A stretch of 64,000 bases of DNA from Pseudomonadota bacterium (GTDB taxonomy: Bacteria > Pseudomonadota > Alphaproteobacteria > Acetobacterales > Acetobacteraceae). The notes under the pieces were generated by a model. It did not search any database and had not been told where the DNA came from. It was given only the letters and a program-made list of their open reading frames with translations. The stretch is from the NCBI GenBank assembly GCA_021818505.1, contig JAKADX010000015.1, forward strand, positions 1-64,000, written 5' to 3'. This document shows, one piece after another, positions 43,115 through 52,386 of this stretch. Every line of letters starts with the position of its first letter. Within the stretch, counting starts at the first letter, position 1. Made by a program: the position numbers and the translations under genes.

Positions 43115-44071
43115 ATGGCCCGATACCTGCGAAACCGCATCGGCCAATCCTTGCTGCTTCTGCTCGGCGTGTCGGTCATCGGCTTCGCGCTGATGCACCT
43201 CGCGCCGGGCGGCCCGCTCGCCGTCTATACGCTCAATCCGACCGTCACAGCGCAGGACATCGAGCGGGTGAAGCACCAGTTCGGCCTCGACCAGCCGGTC
43301 TATGTGCAGTACGTCAAGTGGGCATTCGGACTGGTCACCGGCCACTGGGGCTACAGCTTTTTTGGCGGTCGGCCGGTCGGCAGCATTGTGCTCGAACGCA
43401 TCCCGGCGACGCTGGAACTGATGGGATCCAGTCTCGCACTCGCGCTGATCGTGGGTGTTGCAAGCGGCATCCTGGCGGCAGTTCGGCGGAACACCATCAT
43501 CGACTACGCCACGGCGACGGCCGCGATGCTGGCGCTGTCGTTGCCGACCTTCTGGTTTGGTCTGCTCGGTATCTACGTGTTCGCGCAGACGCTGGGCTGG
43601 CTGCCGGCCGGCGGAATCGCCAGCACCGGCGGGGGCGGGCTGCTGGATCGGCTGCTGCATCTTCTGCTGCCGATGCTTGTGCTGGCCTTCGTGCTGGTGG
43701 CGCAGTGGAGCCGTTACACGCGGTCCGCGATGCTTGAGATTCTGACGCAGGATTACATGCGCACGGCGCGCGCCAAAGGGCTCGGGCCGGCGCGTGTGTT
43801 GCTGGGCCACGGATTGCGTGCGGCGCTGGTTCCGCTGGTGACGCTCGCCGGGCTGCAACTGCCGCTGCTGGTGGGCGGTGCACTGGTGACGGAAACCGTG
43901 TTCAGTTGGCCCGGGATGGGGCTGCTGTTCGTCAATGCGCTCGGGATGCGCGATTATCCGGTCCTGATGGCGATCCTGATGGTAGGTGCGCTGGTCGTCG
44001 TCCTTGGCAACCTGCTCGCCGATATCATCGTGGCCCTGATTGATCCTCGCATCAAACTCACGCATGTCTGA
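43115..44071 (+). CDS. ABC importer permease (DppB/OppB-like)
   Basis: A 318-residue inner-membrane permease. MARYLRNRIGQSLLLLLGVSVIGFALMHLAPGGP is the typical DppB N-terminus; the coupling-helix EAA region is YMRTARAKGLGPARVLLGHGLRAALVPLVT, and the last helices follow ETVFSWPGMGLLFVNAL. About six transmembrane segments are seen. It forms the translocation pore with the next gene product. The ATG at 43115 is taken as start, 25 bases after the binding protein stop; an in-frame GTG directly precedes it. Confidence 0.92.
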   Translation: MARYLRNRIGQSLLLLLGVSVIGFALMHLAPGGPLAVYTLNPTVTAQDIERVKHQFGLDQPVYVQYVKWAFGLVTGHWGYSFFGGRPVGSIVLERIPATLELMGSSLALALIVGVASGILAAVRRNTIIDYATATAAMLALSLPTFWFGLLGIYVFAQTLGWLPAGGIASTGGGGLLDRLLHLLLPMLVLAFVLVAQWSRYTRSAMLEILTQDYMRTARAKGLGPARVLLGHGLRAALVPLVTLAGLQLPLLVGGALVTETVFSWPGMGLLFVNALGMRDYPVLMAILMVGALVVVLGNLLADIIVALIDPRIKLTHV

Positions 44072-44948
44072 CATTCTGCTGGAAGAGGTTTCGATCCGGC
44101 CGCCGTCGGCACGGCGGGGCGTGCTGCGGCGGTTCCTGCGACACCGGCTCGCCGTGCTCGGGGTGGTGCTGATCGCGCTGCTGGGTATCGGCGCGGGCGG
44201 CGCGCCCTGGCTGGCGCCGCACGACCCCGACGAGATCGCCATCGCCGAGCGTTACGTACCGCCGCTGAGTGCCGACCGACTGCTGGGCGCCGACGATCTC
44301 GGTCGCGACGTGCTCAGTCGGCTCATGTATGCCGGCCGAATCTCGCTTTCGGTCGGCATCGCGGCGATGCTGGTCACGCTCGTGGTCGGCTTCGCCATCG
44401 GCGCGTTCGGCGCCTATCTCGGTGGCTGGATCGACGTGGCGCTGATGCGGCTGACCGACGTGATGCTGTGCTTCCCAAGTGTGTTCCTGCTGTTGTTCGT
44501 CGCTGCCTTTGTCACTCCCAGCCTTGGCAGCATGGCGCTGATGATCGGGCTGACCTGCTGGATGGAGATCGCGCGCATCGTCCATGCCCAGATCCTCGCC
44601 CTGAAATCCGCCGACTTCATCGCCGCCGCGGAGCTTGCCGGTGCGCCGGCCTGGCGGATCGTGGTGCGGCAAATCCTGCCGAACACGCTCGCGCCCATCC
44701 TGGTCGCCGCGACTCTGAACACCGCCAATGCGATTCTGCTCGAAAGCTACATCAGCTTCCTTGGCTATGGCATCCAGCCGCCGCAGGCGAGTTGGGGCAA
44801 TATGCTGACCAATGCGCAGAGCGACTTTCAGGTCGATGCATGGCTCGCGGTGTTCCCCGGTCTCGCCATCACCTTGGCGGTCGCCAGCTTTAACTTCATC
44901 GGCGACGGGCTGCGCGACGCGCTCGATCCGCGGGTGCGCGACGCGTGA
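44064..44948 (+). CDS. ABC importer permease (DppC/OppC-like)
   Basis: A 294-residue permease with the DppC N-terminal domain (RRFLRHRLAVLGVVLIALLGIGAGGAPWLAPHDP), the block LLGADDLGRDVLSRLMYAGRISLSVG, and the EAA region ADFIAAAELAGAPAWRIVVRQILPNTLAPI. It overlaps the DppB-like gene by eight bases and the first ATPase gene by four, so the complex is expressed in fixed order. Confidence 0.92.
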   Translation: MSDILLEEVSIRPPSARRGVLRRFLRHRLAVLGVVLIALLGIGAGGAPWLAPHDPDEIAIAERYVPPLSADRLLGADDLGRDVLSRLMYAGRISLSVGIAAMLVTLVVGFAIGAFGAYLGGWIDVALMRLTDVMLCFPSVFLLLFVAAFVTPSLGSMALMIGLTCWMEIARIVHAQILALKSADFIAAAELAGAPAWRIVVRQILPNTLAPILVAATLNTANAILLESYISFLGYGIQPPQASWGNMLTNAQSDFQVDAWLAVFPGLAITLAVASFNFIGDGLRDALDPRVRDA

Positions 44949-45886
44949 CGCAGTTGCTGGAGGTGGACGATCTCGTCGTATCGTTCGGCGCCCTGCGCGC
45001 CGTCGATGGCATCTCCTTCGCGGTTACGCCCGGCGAGACGCTTGGTCTGGTAGGGGAGAGCGGCTGCGGCAAGTCGACGACGGCTTTGGCGCTCATGCGG
45101 CTGTTGCAGGGTGCGACGTTGCGCGGTGCGGCGCGGTTCGCCGGGCGCGACCTGCTGGCGCTCGATGAGGCGGCGATGCGGCGTGTGCGGGGTGCCGAGA
45201 TCGCCATGATCTTTCAGGATCCGGGCACCTCGCTGCATCCGCTGATACCAGTCGGTGAGCAGGTTGCGGAGGTATTGCGCGCGCATCTGGACATTCCCGC
45301 GACCGAGGCGCGCGCACGGGCGCTCGAGCTGTTCCGCAAGGTCGGCATCGCAGCTCCCGAGCAGCGGCTGCGCGCCTATCCGCACGAACTCTCCGGCGGC
45401 ATGTGCCAGCGCGTGATGATCGCCGCCGCGATTGCCTGCGGACCGCGTCTGCTGCTCGCGGACGAGCCGACGACCGCGCTGGACGTGACCGTGCAGGCGC
45501 AGATTCTGGACCTGTTGCGATCGATCGCACGCGACTCGGGCATGGCGGTGATCCTGATCACGCACGATCTCGGCGTGGTTGCCGGGCTGGCCGATCGGGT
45601 CGCGGTGATGTACGCGGGCCGCATCGTCGAAGCTGCCGACACGCGGACCCTGTTTGCCAACCCGGCCCATCCCTACACGCGCGGCCTGCTTGGCGCGGTG
45701 CCGCAGCTTGACCGCGGCTGGGACGAGGACCTGCCGACGATTGCAGGCAGTGTGGAGACGGCACTGGCAGCGAAGGGCTGTCGCTTCGCGCCGCGCTGCA
45801 ACTTCGCTTACGCTGCCTGTGCCGAACGGCCGCCGCTCGAAGCAGTGGGTGAGGGGCATGTCGCGGCGTGTTGGAAAGTGCGATGA
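44945..45886 (+). CDS. ABC importer ATP-binding protein (DppD/OppD-like)
   Basis: A 313-residue nucleotide-binding subunit. Walker [11 protein letters not shown] is at about 39-48, the Q-loop follows in [13 protein letters not shown], the signature is LSGGMCQRV, Walker B is [12 protein letters not shown], and the switch His is in LITHDLG. The C-terminal OppD/F extension has a cysteine-containing segment ([20 protein letters not shown]), in this family a possible iron-sulfur cluster site. It starts at GTG 44945, inside the permease stop. Confidence 0.93.
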   Translation: MTQLLEVDDLVVSFGALRAVDGISFAVTPGETLGLVGESGCGKSTTALALMRLLQGATLRGAARFAGRDLLALDEAAMRRVRGAEIAMIFQDPGTSLHPLIPVGEQVAEVLRAHLDIPATEARARALELFRKVGIAAPEQRLRAYPHELSGGMCQRVMIAAAIACGPRLLLADEPTTALDVTVQAQILDLLRSIARDSGMAVILITHDLGVVAGLADRVAVMYAGRIVEAADTRTLFANPAHPYTRGLLGAVPQLDRGWDEDLPTIAGSVETALAAKGCRFAPRCNFAYAACAERPPLEAVGEGHVAACWKVR

Positions 45887-46866
45887 GCCCGCCGCTGGTC
45901 GAAGCGGTCGGGTTGGCGCGGCACTATCGGGTGGAGGGCCGCCTGCTGCGCGCGCTGGACGGGGTGGACGTAGCGATTGCGCGCGGCGAGACACTGGGTC
46001 TGGTCGGCGAGAGCGGCAGCGGAAAATCGACGCTCGGCCGCACGCTGGTCGGATTGCAGGCGCCGAGCCGGGGCACGGTCCGCTTCGACGGCATTGACAC
46101 ACAGACCATCACCGGTGCTTCGCTACGCCAGCTCCGCCGCCGGCGGCAGCTCGTATTTCAGGACCCGTCAGGCGCGCTCAATCCGCGCATGACAATCGGC
46201 GCGACGTTGACCGAGCATCTGCGCGTGCAGGGCTGGGACCGCGCGGCTGCGCGGGCGCACGTGCCCGATGTACTGCGACAGGCCGGTCTGTCGTCCGAGT
46301 ATGCCGCCCGGTACCCGCACGAGATCTCCGGCGGGCAACGCCAGCGTGCGGTGATTGCGCGCGCGATCAGCACCGACCCTGACTTCCTGGTGGCCGACGA
46401 GCCGGTGTCCGCACTTGACGTCTCGACGCGGGCGCAGATCATCAACCTGCTGCGCGCATTGCAGCGGGTGCGCGGGCTCGGAATGCTGTTCATCAGCCAC
46501 GACCTCAGCGTCGTTGCGCATGCCTGCCGCAATGTCGCGGTGATGTATCTTGGTCGCATCGTCGAATTGGCTCCGCGGGAGGCGCTGTTCGCCGCGCCGA
46601 TGCACCCCTACACCGCTGCTCTTCTATCCGCGGTGCCACGGGCCGATCCGGCGCGCGAGCGCGCGCGCGACCGCATCATTCTGCCCGGCGAGACGCCCGA
46701 TCCGTCCGCACCGCCGCCGGGCTGCCGATTCCATCCGCGCTGTCCACTCGCAACGGACGTCTGCAAACGCGACGATCCTCCGGTGCGCGCGCTGGGACGC
46801 GGTCACGTCTCCGCCTGTCATCACGCCGAGCGGGTGCCGCAGCTCGCGGCCGGCGGAAGCCGCTGA
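45883..46866 (+). CDS. ABC importer ATP-binding protein (DppF/OppF-like)
   Basis: A 327-residue nucleotide-binding subunit paired with the preceding one. Walker A GESGSGKSTLGRTL, Q-loop QLVFQDPSGALNPRM, signature ISGGQRQRAVIARA, Walker B FLVADEPVSALDVS and H-loop FISHDLS are all present, and the C-terminal extension again has GCRFHPRCPLATDVCKRDDPP. The ATG at 45883 overlaps the DppD-like stop (ATGA), preferred over the in-frame ATG at 45868. Its own stop overlaps the kinase start (TGATG). Confidence 0.93.
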   Translation: MSPPLVEAVGLARHYRVEGRLLRALDGVDVAIARGETLGLVGESGSGKSTLGRTLVGLQAPSRGTVRFDGIDTQTITGASLRQLRRRRQLVFQDPSGALNPRMTIGATLTEHLRVQGWDRAAARAHVPDVLRQAGLSSEYAARYPHEISGGQRQRAVIARAISTDPDFLVADEPVSALDVSTRAQIINLLRALQRVRGLGMLFISHDLSVVAHACRNVAVMYLGRIVELAPREALFAAPMHPYTAALLSAVPRADPARERARDRIILPGETPDPSAPPPGCRFHPRCPLATDVCKRDDPPVRALGRGHVSACHHAERVPQLAAGGSR

Positions 46867-47771
46867 TGCGTGCCGTGGTGATCGGCAATATCGCGATGGA
46901 CGAGACGCTGCGGGTGTCGCACCTTCCGGCGCCCGGCGAAACTCTGCTCGCGCGGGCGAGCTTTGCCGGCGCCGGCGGCAAGGGCGCCAACCAGGCGGTA
47001 ACGCTGGCACGGTGCGGCGTGCCGACACGTCTGCTGGCGCGCCTCGGCAACGATGCCGCCTCGGTGCGCGCGCACGCATTGCTGGCGGCGGAGGGACTCG
47101 ATCTCTCGACGTTGACCGGGACCGAAGCGCCGATCGACCGCTCGATCGTGCTGCTCACCGATGCCGGGGAGAACGCCATCATCGCCACAATCGTGCCGGC
47201 TCCGCCGTTCACCAGTGCGGAACTGCATGCCGTCGTAGCCGGATGCGGCGTCGGTGACCTGCTGGTGCTGCAGGGCAACCTGACGGAGGCGGTGACGGAG
47301 GCGGCGCTGCGCATCGGGCGGGCGCGCGGGATGATCACCGTGTTCAATGCCGCGCCTGCTTCGCCCGGCTTTGCCGCACTGTGGGCGCTTGTGGACCTTG
47401 CCGTGCTGAACAGCGTCGAGGCGCGGCAGATGACGGGCCTCGACGATCCGGAAGCAGCGGCGCGCGCCATTCATGCCGCCGGTGCACGGCAAGCCGTGGT
47501 CACGCTCGGCGCGGCCGGCGCATTGCTGTGCGATGCCGGCGGCGCGGTGCGCGTTGCGGCGGAGCCTGTGGCGGTGCGCGACAGCACAGGGGCCGGGGAC
47601 TGCTTCACCGCGGTGCTGGCGGCCGCGCTCTACGTGTGCCGGGTACCACCGGCCGCGGCACTCTCCGCTGCGTCGCGCGCCGCCGCGCTGGCGGTGGGGC
47701 GCATCGGCGCGCTCACGTCGCTGCCGACAGCGGCGGAACTGGCGGCGATTCTGGACGACGCCGCGCGATGA
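46866..47771 (+). CDS. PfkB-family carbohydrate kinase (ribokinase-like)
   Basis: A 301-residue ribokinase-fold kinase. GAGGKGANQAVTLARCG is the PfkB signature 1 region, and VRDSTGAGDCFTAVLAAAL carries the catalytic Asp in DSTGAGD (signature 2). It should phosphorylate a sugar or nucleoside. It is translationally coupled to the ABC ATPase gene (TGATG), so it probably acts on the imported solute or a product of it. It ends ten bases from a convergent truncated sugar-binding protein gene. Confidence 0.9.
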   Translation: MRAVVIGNIAMDETLRVSHLPAPGETLLARASFAGAGGKGANQAVTLARCGVPTRLLARLGNDAASVRAHALLAAEGLDLSTLTGTEAPIDRSIVLLTDAGENAIIATIVPAPPFTSAELHAVVAGCGVGDLLVLQGNLTEAVTEAALRIGRARGMITVFNAAPASPGFAALWALVDLAVLNSVEARQMTGLDDPEAAARAIHAAGARQAVVTLGAAGALLCDAGGAVRVAAEPVAVRDSTGAGDCFTAVLAAALYVCRVPPAAALSAASRAAALAVGRIGALTSLPTAAELAAILDDAAR

Positions 47772-47781
47772 CGATGATCCG

Positions 47782-48432
47782 CTACGCGGCGCCGACGATG
47801 TTGGCCGCCTTCTGGCGGTCCCAGTTGCCGGGCAGCGATGCTGCCACCTTCAGCCCCGGCGCTTTCGCCGCCAGCTCCTCGCGAAAGCCGGTGGCGCGCT
47901 TCTGGCCGGTGATGTTGCCCGACAGCCCCTCGATCACCAGCACGGCGCCCTTGGCGTCCGCGCCGAGCTTCTGCACCAGCCAGTCGGCCCCTTGCTTGCC
48001 CGCGGCGACGTTGTCCGAGCCGATGGTGAAGGCGATCTTCACACCGGCTTTCGCCGCGATGGCGTGATCGAGATTGGCGTCCAGATCGACCACCGGCATG
48101 CCCAGTTCATTGGCGCGTTTCAGGCATGGCAGCAGGATCGTCGAATTGATTGCCGCGGTGATCATCACCGCCGGCTTGCGTTCCAGCATCGTGTTGCAGG
48201 TGTTGAGCTGCGGTTCGGCAGCCTGATCGGATTCGACCGCCTGCATGTAGTACTGCACGCCGGCTTCGCGGGCGCCGTCGCGGATGCCTTTCTCCATCGC
48301 ACCCCAGAACGGATTGGACAGCGTCTTGAGCAGCACGCCATAGACCGGACCGACGGCAGCCTGCGCACCGGCGCCCAGGCCGAATGCCAGCACGGTCGCG
48401 GCCAGCGCGCCCGCGATGTTGCGTCGCTTCAT
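47782..48432 (-). pseudogene. 3'-truncated sugar ABC periplasmic-binding protein (RbsB-like)
   Basis: A 216-residue product with a signal peptide (MKRRNIAGALAATVLAFGLGAGAQA) and a type I sugar-binding fold: YGVLLKTLSNPFWGAMEKGIRDGA, then VVDLDANLD and TIGSDNVAAGKQGADWLVQKLG. It stops at NWDRQKAANIVGAA-TAG, just where family members continue for about 90-100 residues of the second lobe, hinge and final helix. Downstream sequence in the frame does not resume the fold. GGAGG lies eight bases before the ATG, so the 5' end looks intact. It is probably a decayed transporter gene cut by a rearrangement at the kinase boundary. Confidence 0.75.
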
Positions 48433-48559
48433 ATGATCATCCTCCCCTGGATTGCCGAAAAGCCGGGCGGCGCGCGCGGCGTCGGGCCGCGGCATCGGCA
48501 GGCGGCGGCCTCGTCGCGGTGGCCGCGCCAAGCACGTCGAAGGCCGCGGCCGCCGGCGG

Positions 48560-49591
48560 TCACGTCAACGCAACCGGCTTGCTGCGCAGCCGCGACGCCA
48601 GCGTCGGGTCCGCCCGTCGGCACAGTTGCGGCGGCAGCCCGCGCAGGATCAGCTCGGCATCGGCGACCGTCATCCGGCCGATCTCGAACAGCGCCTCCGG
48701 CATGCCGCCGCTGCGGTGGGCCGAGAGCAGCAGCCCGTCGATGCGGCGGAGCGGATCATCCGCGGCCACCGGCTCCTCGGGGAACACGTCGGTGGCGACG
48801 CGCAGCCGGCCCGATCGCGCCTCGGCCAGCAAGGCCGGGAAATCGACCACCCCGGCGCGGCTCATCAGCAGCACCGCCGCGCCGTCTGGTAACCTCGCGA
48901 GTTCGCGCGCGCCGAGGAAATGCGCATTCTCGGTCGTCGGCGCGGCGAAGATGAACAGCACGCGCGACGTGGCCAGCACCTCGTCCAGCGGCGCGGCGCG
49001 GCAATCATGGGCGGCGATCAGCTCGGCGGGCAGCCAGGGGTCATAGACCGTCACCGGGTTGCGCAGCGGCACCAGCAACCGGCGCAGCGCGCGGCCCAGA
49101 TCGCCGAAGCCGATCAGCCCGACCGGAGCGCCCGCGAACAGGAAGCAGCCCGCGTTGCCGGCCAGGCCATAGCGTTCCGTGCCGGCGCGGAAGGCGCGAT
49201 CGGCGCCGGTGATGCCGCGGGCGAGATCGATCGCCATGGCCAGCGCGCTCTCCGCCACCGCGCCGGCGAAGGCCGAGGTCGGGCTGAGCACCGCGATGCC
49301 GCGCTGCTGGCAGGCGTCGTAGTCGATATTGGGCAGGAAATTGGTCTCGACGTTGAAAATCGCCCGCAGCTTCGGGGCTCGGTCGAGCCGGTCGCGCGGC
49401 ATCGCGGTCTGGCCGATCAGCAGCACCGTCTCCGCCAGCAGCCGGTCCACTTCGGCGTCCGGCGCCGGCGCATCCTCGAACACCGCAAGCCGGCCGAGTG
49501 CGTCCAGCCGCCGGCGCGTCGGCGCATCACAGATCGCATCCAGGGTGCGCGGCAGCGGATCGACCAGGATCAGCGGCGTGGCCGGTGCCAT
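48560..49591 (-). CDS. D-2-hydroxyacid dehydrogenase family protein
   Basis: A 343-residue NAD-dependent oxidoreductase. The nucleotide site GLIGFGDLGRALRRLL with acidic residue in VYDPWL is central, and the catalytic Arg, Glu and His are seen in SRAGVVDFPALL, FPEEPV and LLSAHRSGG. It is less typical than the two at 51413 and 52387, with HRSGGMP replacing HxGSxT. The substrate is a D-2-hydroxy acid or phosphoglycerate-like compound. It sits alone between the truncated binding protein and the GMC gene. Confidence 0.86.
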   Translation of the reverse strand: MAPATPLILVDPLPRTLDAICDAPTRRRLDALGRLAVFEDAPAPDAEVDRLLAETVLLIGQTAMPRDRLDRAPKLRAIFNVETNFLPNIDYDACQQRGIAVLSPTSAFAGAVAESALAMAIDLARGITGADRAFRAGTERYGLAGNAGCFLFAGAPVGLIGFGDLGRALRRLLVPLRNPVTVYDPWLPAELIAAHDCRAAPLDEVLATSRVLFIFAAPTTENAHFLGARELARLPDGAAVLLMSRAGVVDFPALLAEARSGRLRVATDVFPEEPVAADDPLRRIDGLLLSAHRSGGMPEALFEIGRMTVADAELILRGLPPQLCRRADPTLASRLRSKPVALT

Positions 49592-49671
49592 GCATCTCCC
49601 CCGTCTTCGGCGGCCGCCGAAGGTATGGCAAAAGCCAATTCCGGGAAAGCCACGGACTGTCGGACACCGCC

Positions 49672-51297
49672 TCAGACCGCCAGTTCGCGGCTCCGGGCGC
49701 CGGCCGGCCGGACCATGCCGCGCAGGAACTCGCTCGCGCGCTCGGCGATCATCATGGTCGGCGCATTGGTGTTGGAACTCACCAGGCTCGGCATCACCGA
49801 ACTGTCGCAGACCCGCAGGCCCCCCAGCCCGCGGACCCGCAATTCGGGATCGACCACCGCCAGGGCATCAACGCCCATCCGGCACGCGCCGCTCGGGTGA
49901 TAGCCGGTTCGGCCGGCGGCGCGCACATACGCCTCCAGGTCCGCATCCGGCCCCGGCAGGTACTCGCCCTTCACGAACGGACCGAACGCCGGCTGGCGCA
50001 TGATCTCGCGCATCCGTGTGACCGCAGCGAGCGTCAGCCGCACGTCCTCGGGATCGGCGAGGAAGTTCGGGTCGATCGCCGGCGGCGCATCGGGATCGGC
50101 GCCGCGCAGCGTGAGCGACCCCCGGCTCCTCGGGCGCAGCACATAGGCGTTGATCATGCAGCCATCGCGCGCGGGCAGGGGCGGGAACCCCTCCGTGGGC
50201 CCGGCGCCGGCGACGAAATGCAGTTGCGTGTCGGGCGAGCCGGACGCCGGATCGGCGCGCAGGAAGGCGCCGCCCTCGACAATGTTGGAAATCGCCGGCC
50301 CGCGCCGCAGCAGCGCGTATTGCAGCGCCGCCAGCGCCTTCCAGTGCCGCCGGTGATAGCGATCCAGCCCATGCGGGCCGCTCAGTTCGTAGGTGAGGTC
50401 GATCGTGTAGTGGTCCTGCAGGTTGCGTCCCACACCCGGCAGGTCATGTACCACCGGCACGCCGACCTCGCGCAGATGTTCCGCCGGGCCGATGCCCGAG
50501 CGCAGCAGCAGCAGCGGGGAGCCGATGCCGCCCGCGGTGACGATCACCTCGCGCGAAGCCCGCGCCTGCATCGCCTTGCCGCCCTGCTCATAGGCGACGC
50601 CGACGGCGCGTCCGTGTTCGACCAGGATGCGGCGCGCGCGGCAGCCGGTTGCGACGCTCAGGTTCGCGCGCGCCCGCGCCGGGCGCAGATAGCCGACGGC
50701 GGCGGAGCAGCGGCGGCCATTGCGTGCCGTCGTCTGATACACGCCCGCACCTTCCTGCCGTGTGCCGTTGAAGTCGTCGGTGCGCGCGATGCCGGCCTGC
50801 GCGCAGGCGTCCACGAACGCCCGTGTCAGCAGATTCGGCGCGCGCGTTGTGACCCCGAGCGGCCCGCCCTTGCCGTGATGTGGCGCGCCGAGCGTGTCGT
50901 TGTCCTCCATGCGCAGGAAGCAGTGTTGGATGTCCGCGAAGGACCAGCCGGCACAGCCTTCCTGCGTTGCCCAGCGGTCATAGTCCTCCGGCGTGCCGCG
51001 CGTGAACACCTGCGCGTTGATCGAACCGCCGCCGCCCATCACGCGCGCTTGCGTGTACGCCATCGCGCGATTGGCGGCATGGCGCTGCGGCACGGTGCGG
51101 TAGCCCCAGTCGAACTTCGCCGGGTCCATCGCGAAATAGCCGGCGGGGATGTGGATCAAAATGTCATTGTCGGGCGGCCCGGCTTCCAGCAACAGCACCG
51201 TTGCATCGCGCTGCTCGCTCAGGCGCGCCGCCAGAGTGCATCCCGCGCTGCCGCCGCCCACCACGATGTAATCGTGCTCCGTCGCAAGCTGCCGCAT
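49672..51297 (-). CDS. GMC-family FAD oxidoreductase (choline dehydrogenase-like)
   Basis: A 541-residue GMC flavoprotein. The ADP-binding motif YIVVGGGSAGCTLAARLSEQ starts at residue 10; ARVMGGGGSINAQVFTRG is GMC signature 1; GGIGSPLLLLRSGIGPAEHL is signature 2; the catalytic His is in GYHPSGACRMG and the Asn in SSNTNAP. It oxidises an alcohol to an aldehyde or ketone, with FAD; choline and glucose are only examples. It lies on the same strand as the three hydroxyacid dehydrogenases, separated by short gaps. Confidence 0.9.
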   Translation of the reverse strand: MRQLATEHDYIVVGGGSAGCTLAARLSEQRDATVLLLEAGPPDNDILIHIPAGYFAMDPAKFDWGYRTVPQRHAANRAMAYTQARVMGGGGSINAQVFTRGTPEDYDRWATQEGCAGWSFADIQHCFLRMEDNDTLGAPHHGKGGPLGVTTRAPNLLTRAFVDACAQAGIARTDDFNGTRQEGAGVYQTTARNGRRCSAAVGYLRPARARANLSVATGCRARRILVEHGRAVGVAYEQGGKAMQARASREVIVTAGGIGSPLLLLRSGIGPAEHLREVGVPVVHDLPGVGRNLQDHYTIDLTYELSGPHGLDRYHRRHWKALAALQYALLRRGPAISNIVEGGAFLRADPASGSPDTQLHFVAGAGPTEGFPPLPARDGCMINAYVLRPRSRGSLTLRGADPDAPPAIDPNFLADPEDVRLTLAAVTRMREIMRQPAFGPFVKGEYLPGPDADLEAYVRAAGRTGYHPSGACRMGVDALAVVDPELRVRGLGGLRVCDSSVMPSLVSSNTNAPTMMIAERASEFLRGMVRPAGARSRELAV

Positions 51298-51412
51298 CCC
51301 GATCCTGCCCGTCGTTGCGCGCCCACTCTGCCCAGGGCGAAGTGCGCGACTCAACGGGAGGCGCTGGCCGCACCTGTCACAATCGCGTTGAGCGACGACG
51401 GGTTCCGCCGCG

Positions 51413-52375
51413 TCAGCGCACGAGATTGGCCGGTTCGCGACCGGCCAGCACGGCCTCGATGCCGTCGAGCACGAGGTGGCCCATCGCGTCGCGTGTCTCG
51501 CGCGTGGCGCTGCCAAGGTGCGGCAGCAGCACCACATTCTCCAGCGCCAGGTAGCCAGGATTGAGCGCCGGTTCGCCGGCATAGACGTCGAGCCCGGCGA
51601 AGCCGACCTGCCCGGTCTGCAGGGCAGCGATCAGCGCGGCATCGTCGATCAGCGTGCCGCGCGCCGCATTCACCACCACCGCCCCGCGCGGCAGCAGCGC
51701 GATCCGCTCGGCATTCAGCCAGTCGCGCGTCGCTGCGCCGCCGGGCGCGTTCAGCGACAGCACCTCGCTCGCGGCGAGGAAGCTCGCGTCGTCATCGTGC
51801 CAGATCGCGCCCGCCTCCAGCGGCTCCGGCAGGCGTGCCACGTCGCGATAATGCACGGACATGCCGAACCCGCGCGCCATCCGCGCCAGCTCGCGCCCGA
51901 TCCGCCCCATTCCGAAAATCCCCAGCCGGCGGCCGGAGACTTGCGTGCCGAGCAGTTGCGTCGGTGTCCAGCCGGTCCAGCCGCCGCTGCGCACCAGCCG
52001 CTCGCCCTCGCCGGCGCGGCGGCTGGCGGCCAGGATCAGCAACATGCAGCACTCGGCGGTCGCTACCGACAGCACATCGGGTGTGTTGACCACCGGCAGG
52101 TTGCGCACGCGGCAGGCGGCGATGTCGATGTGGTCGAAGCCGACCGAGAACGTGCCGATCACCTTCACGGTTGCCGGCAGTGCGCCAATGGTGGCGCCGT
52201 CGAGTTTTTCCGCCGGGCAGCACAGCACGGCATCGGCGCCCTGCGCGAGCCGCAGGATGTCGGCGCCGCTGCGCGGCGAATCGTCGGGGTTGAGCCGCGC
52301 GTCGAAATGTTCGGCGGCGCGCGCTTCCACGGCCGGCGGCAGACGTCGCGTGATCAGCAGCACGGGCTTGACCAT
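51413..52375 (-). CDS. D-2-hydroxyacid dehydrogenase (glyoxylate/hydroxypyruvate reductase-like)
   Basis: A 320-residue NAD(P)-dependent enzyme. IGTFSVGFDHID is the substrate loop; GIFGMGRIGRELARMARGFG is the dinucleotide site; catalytic Arg, Glu and His lie in NAARGTLIDD, VYAGEPALNP and LLPHLGSATRETR. GHPR-type features suggest glyoxylate or hydroxypyruvate as substrate. The start at 52375 is supported by AAGGAGG five bases upstream. It is followed in the same direction from the 52387 paralogue after 11 bases, so the pair is probably cotranscribed. Confidence 0.9.
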   Translation of the reverse strand: MVKPVLLITRRLPPAVEARAAEHFDARLNPDDSPRSGADILRLAQGADAVLCCPAEKLDGATIGALPATVKVIGTFSVGFDHIDIAACRVRNLPVVNTPDVLSVATAECCMLLILAASRRAGEGERLVRSGGWTGWTPTQLLGTQVSGRRLGIFGMGRIGRELARMARGFGMSVHYRDVARLPEPLEAGAIWHDDDASFLAASEVLSLNAPGGAATRDWLNAERIALLPRGAVVVNAARGTLIDDAALIAALQTGQVGFAGLDVYAGEPALNPGYLALENVVLLPHLGSATRETRDAMGHLVLDGIEAVLAGREPANLVR

Positions 52376-52386
52376 GGCCGCCTCCT

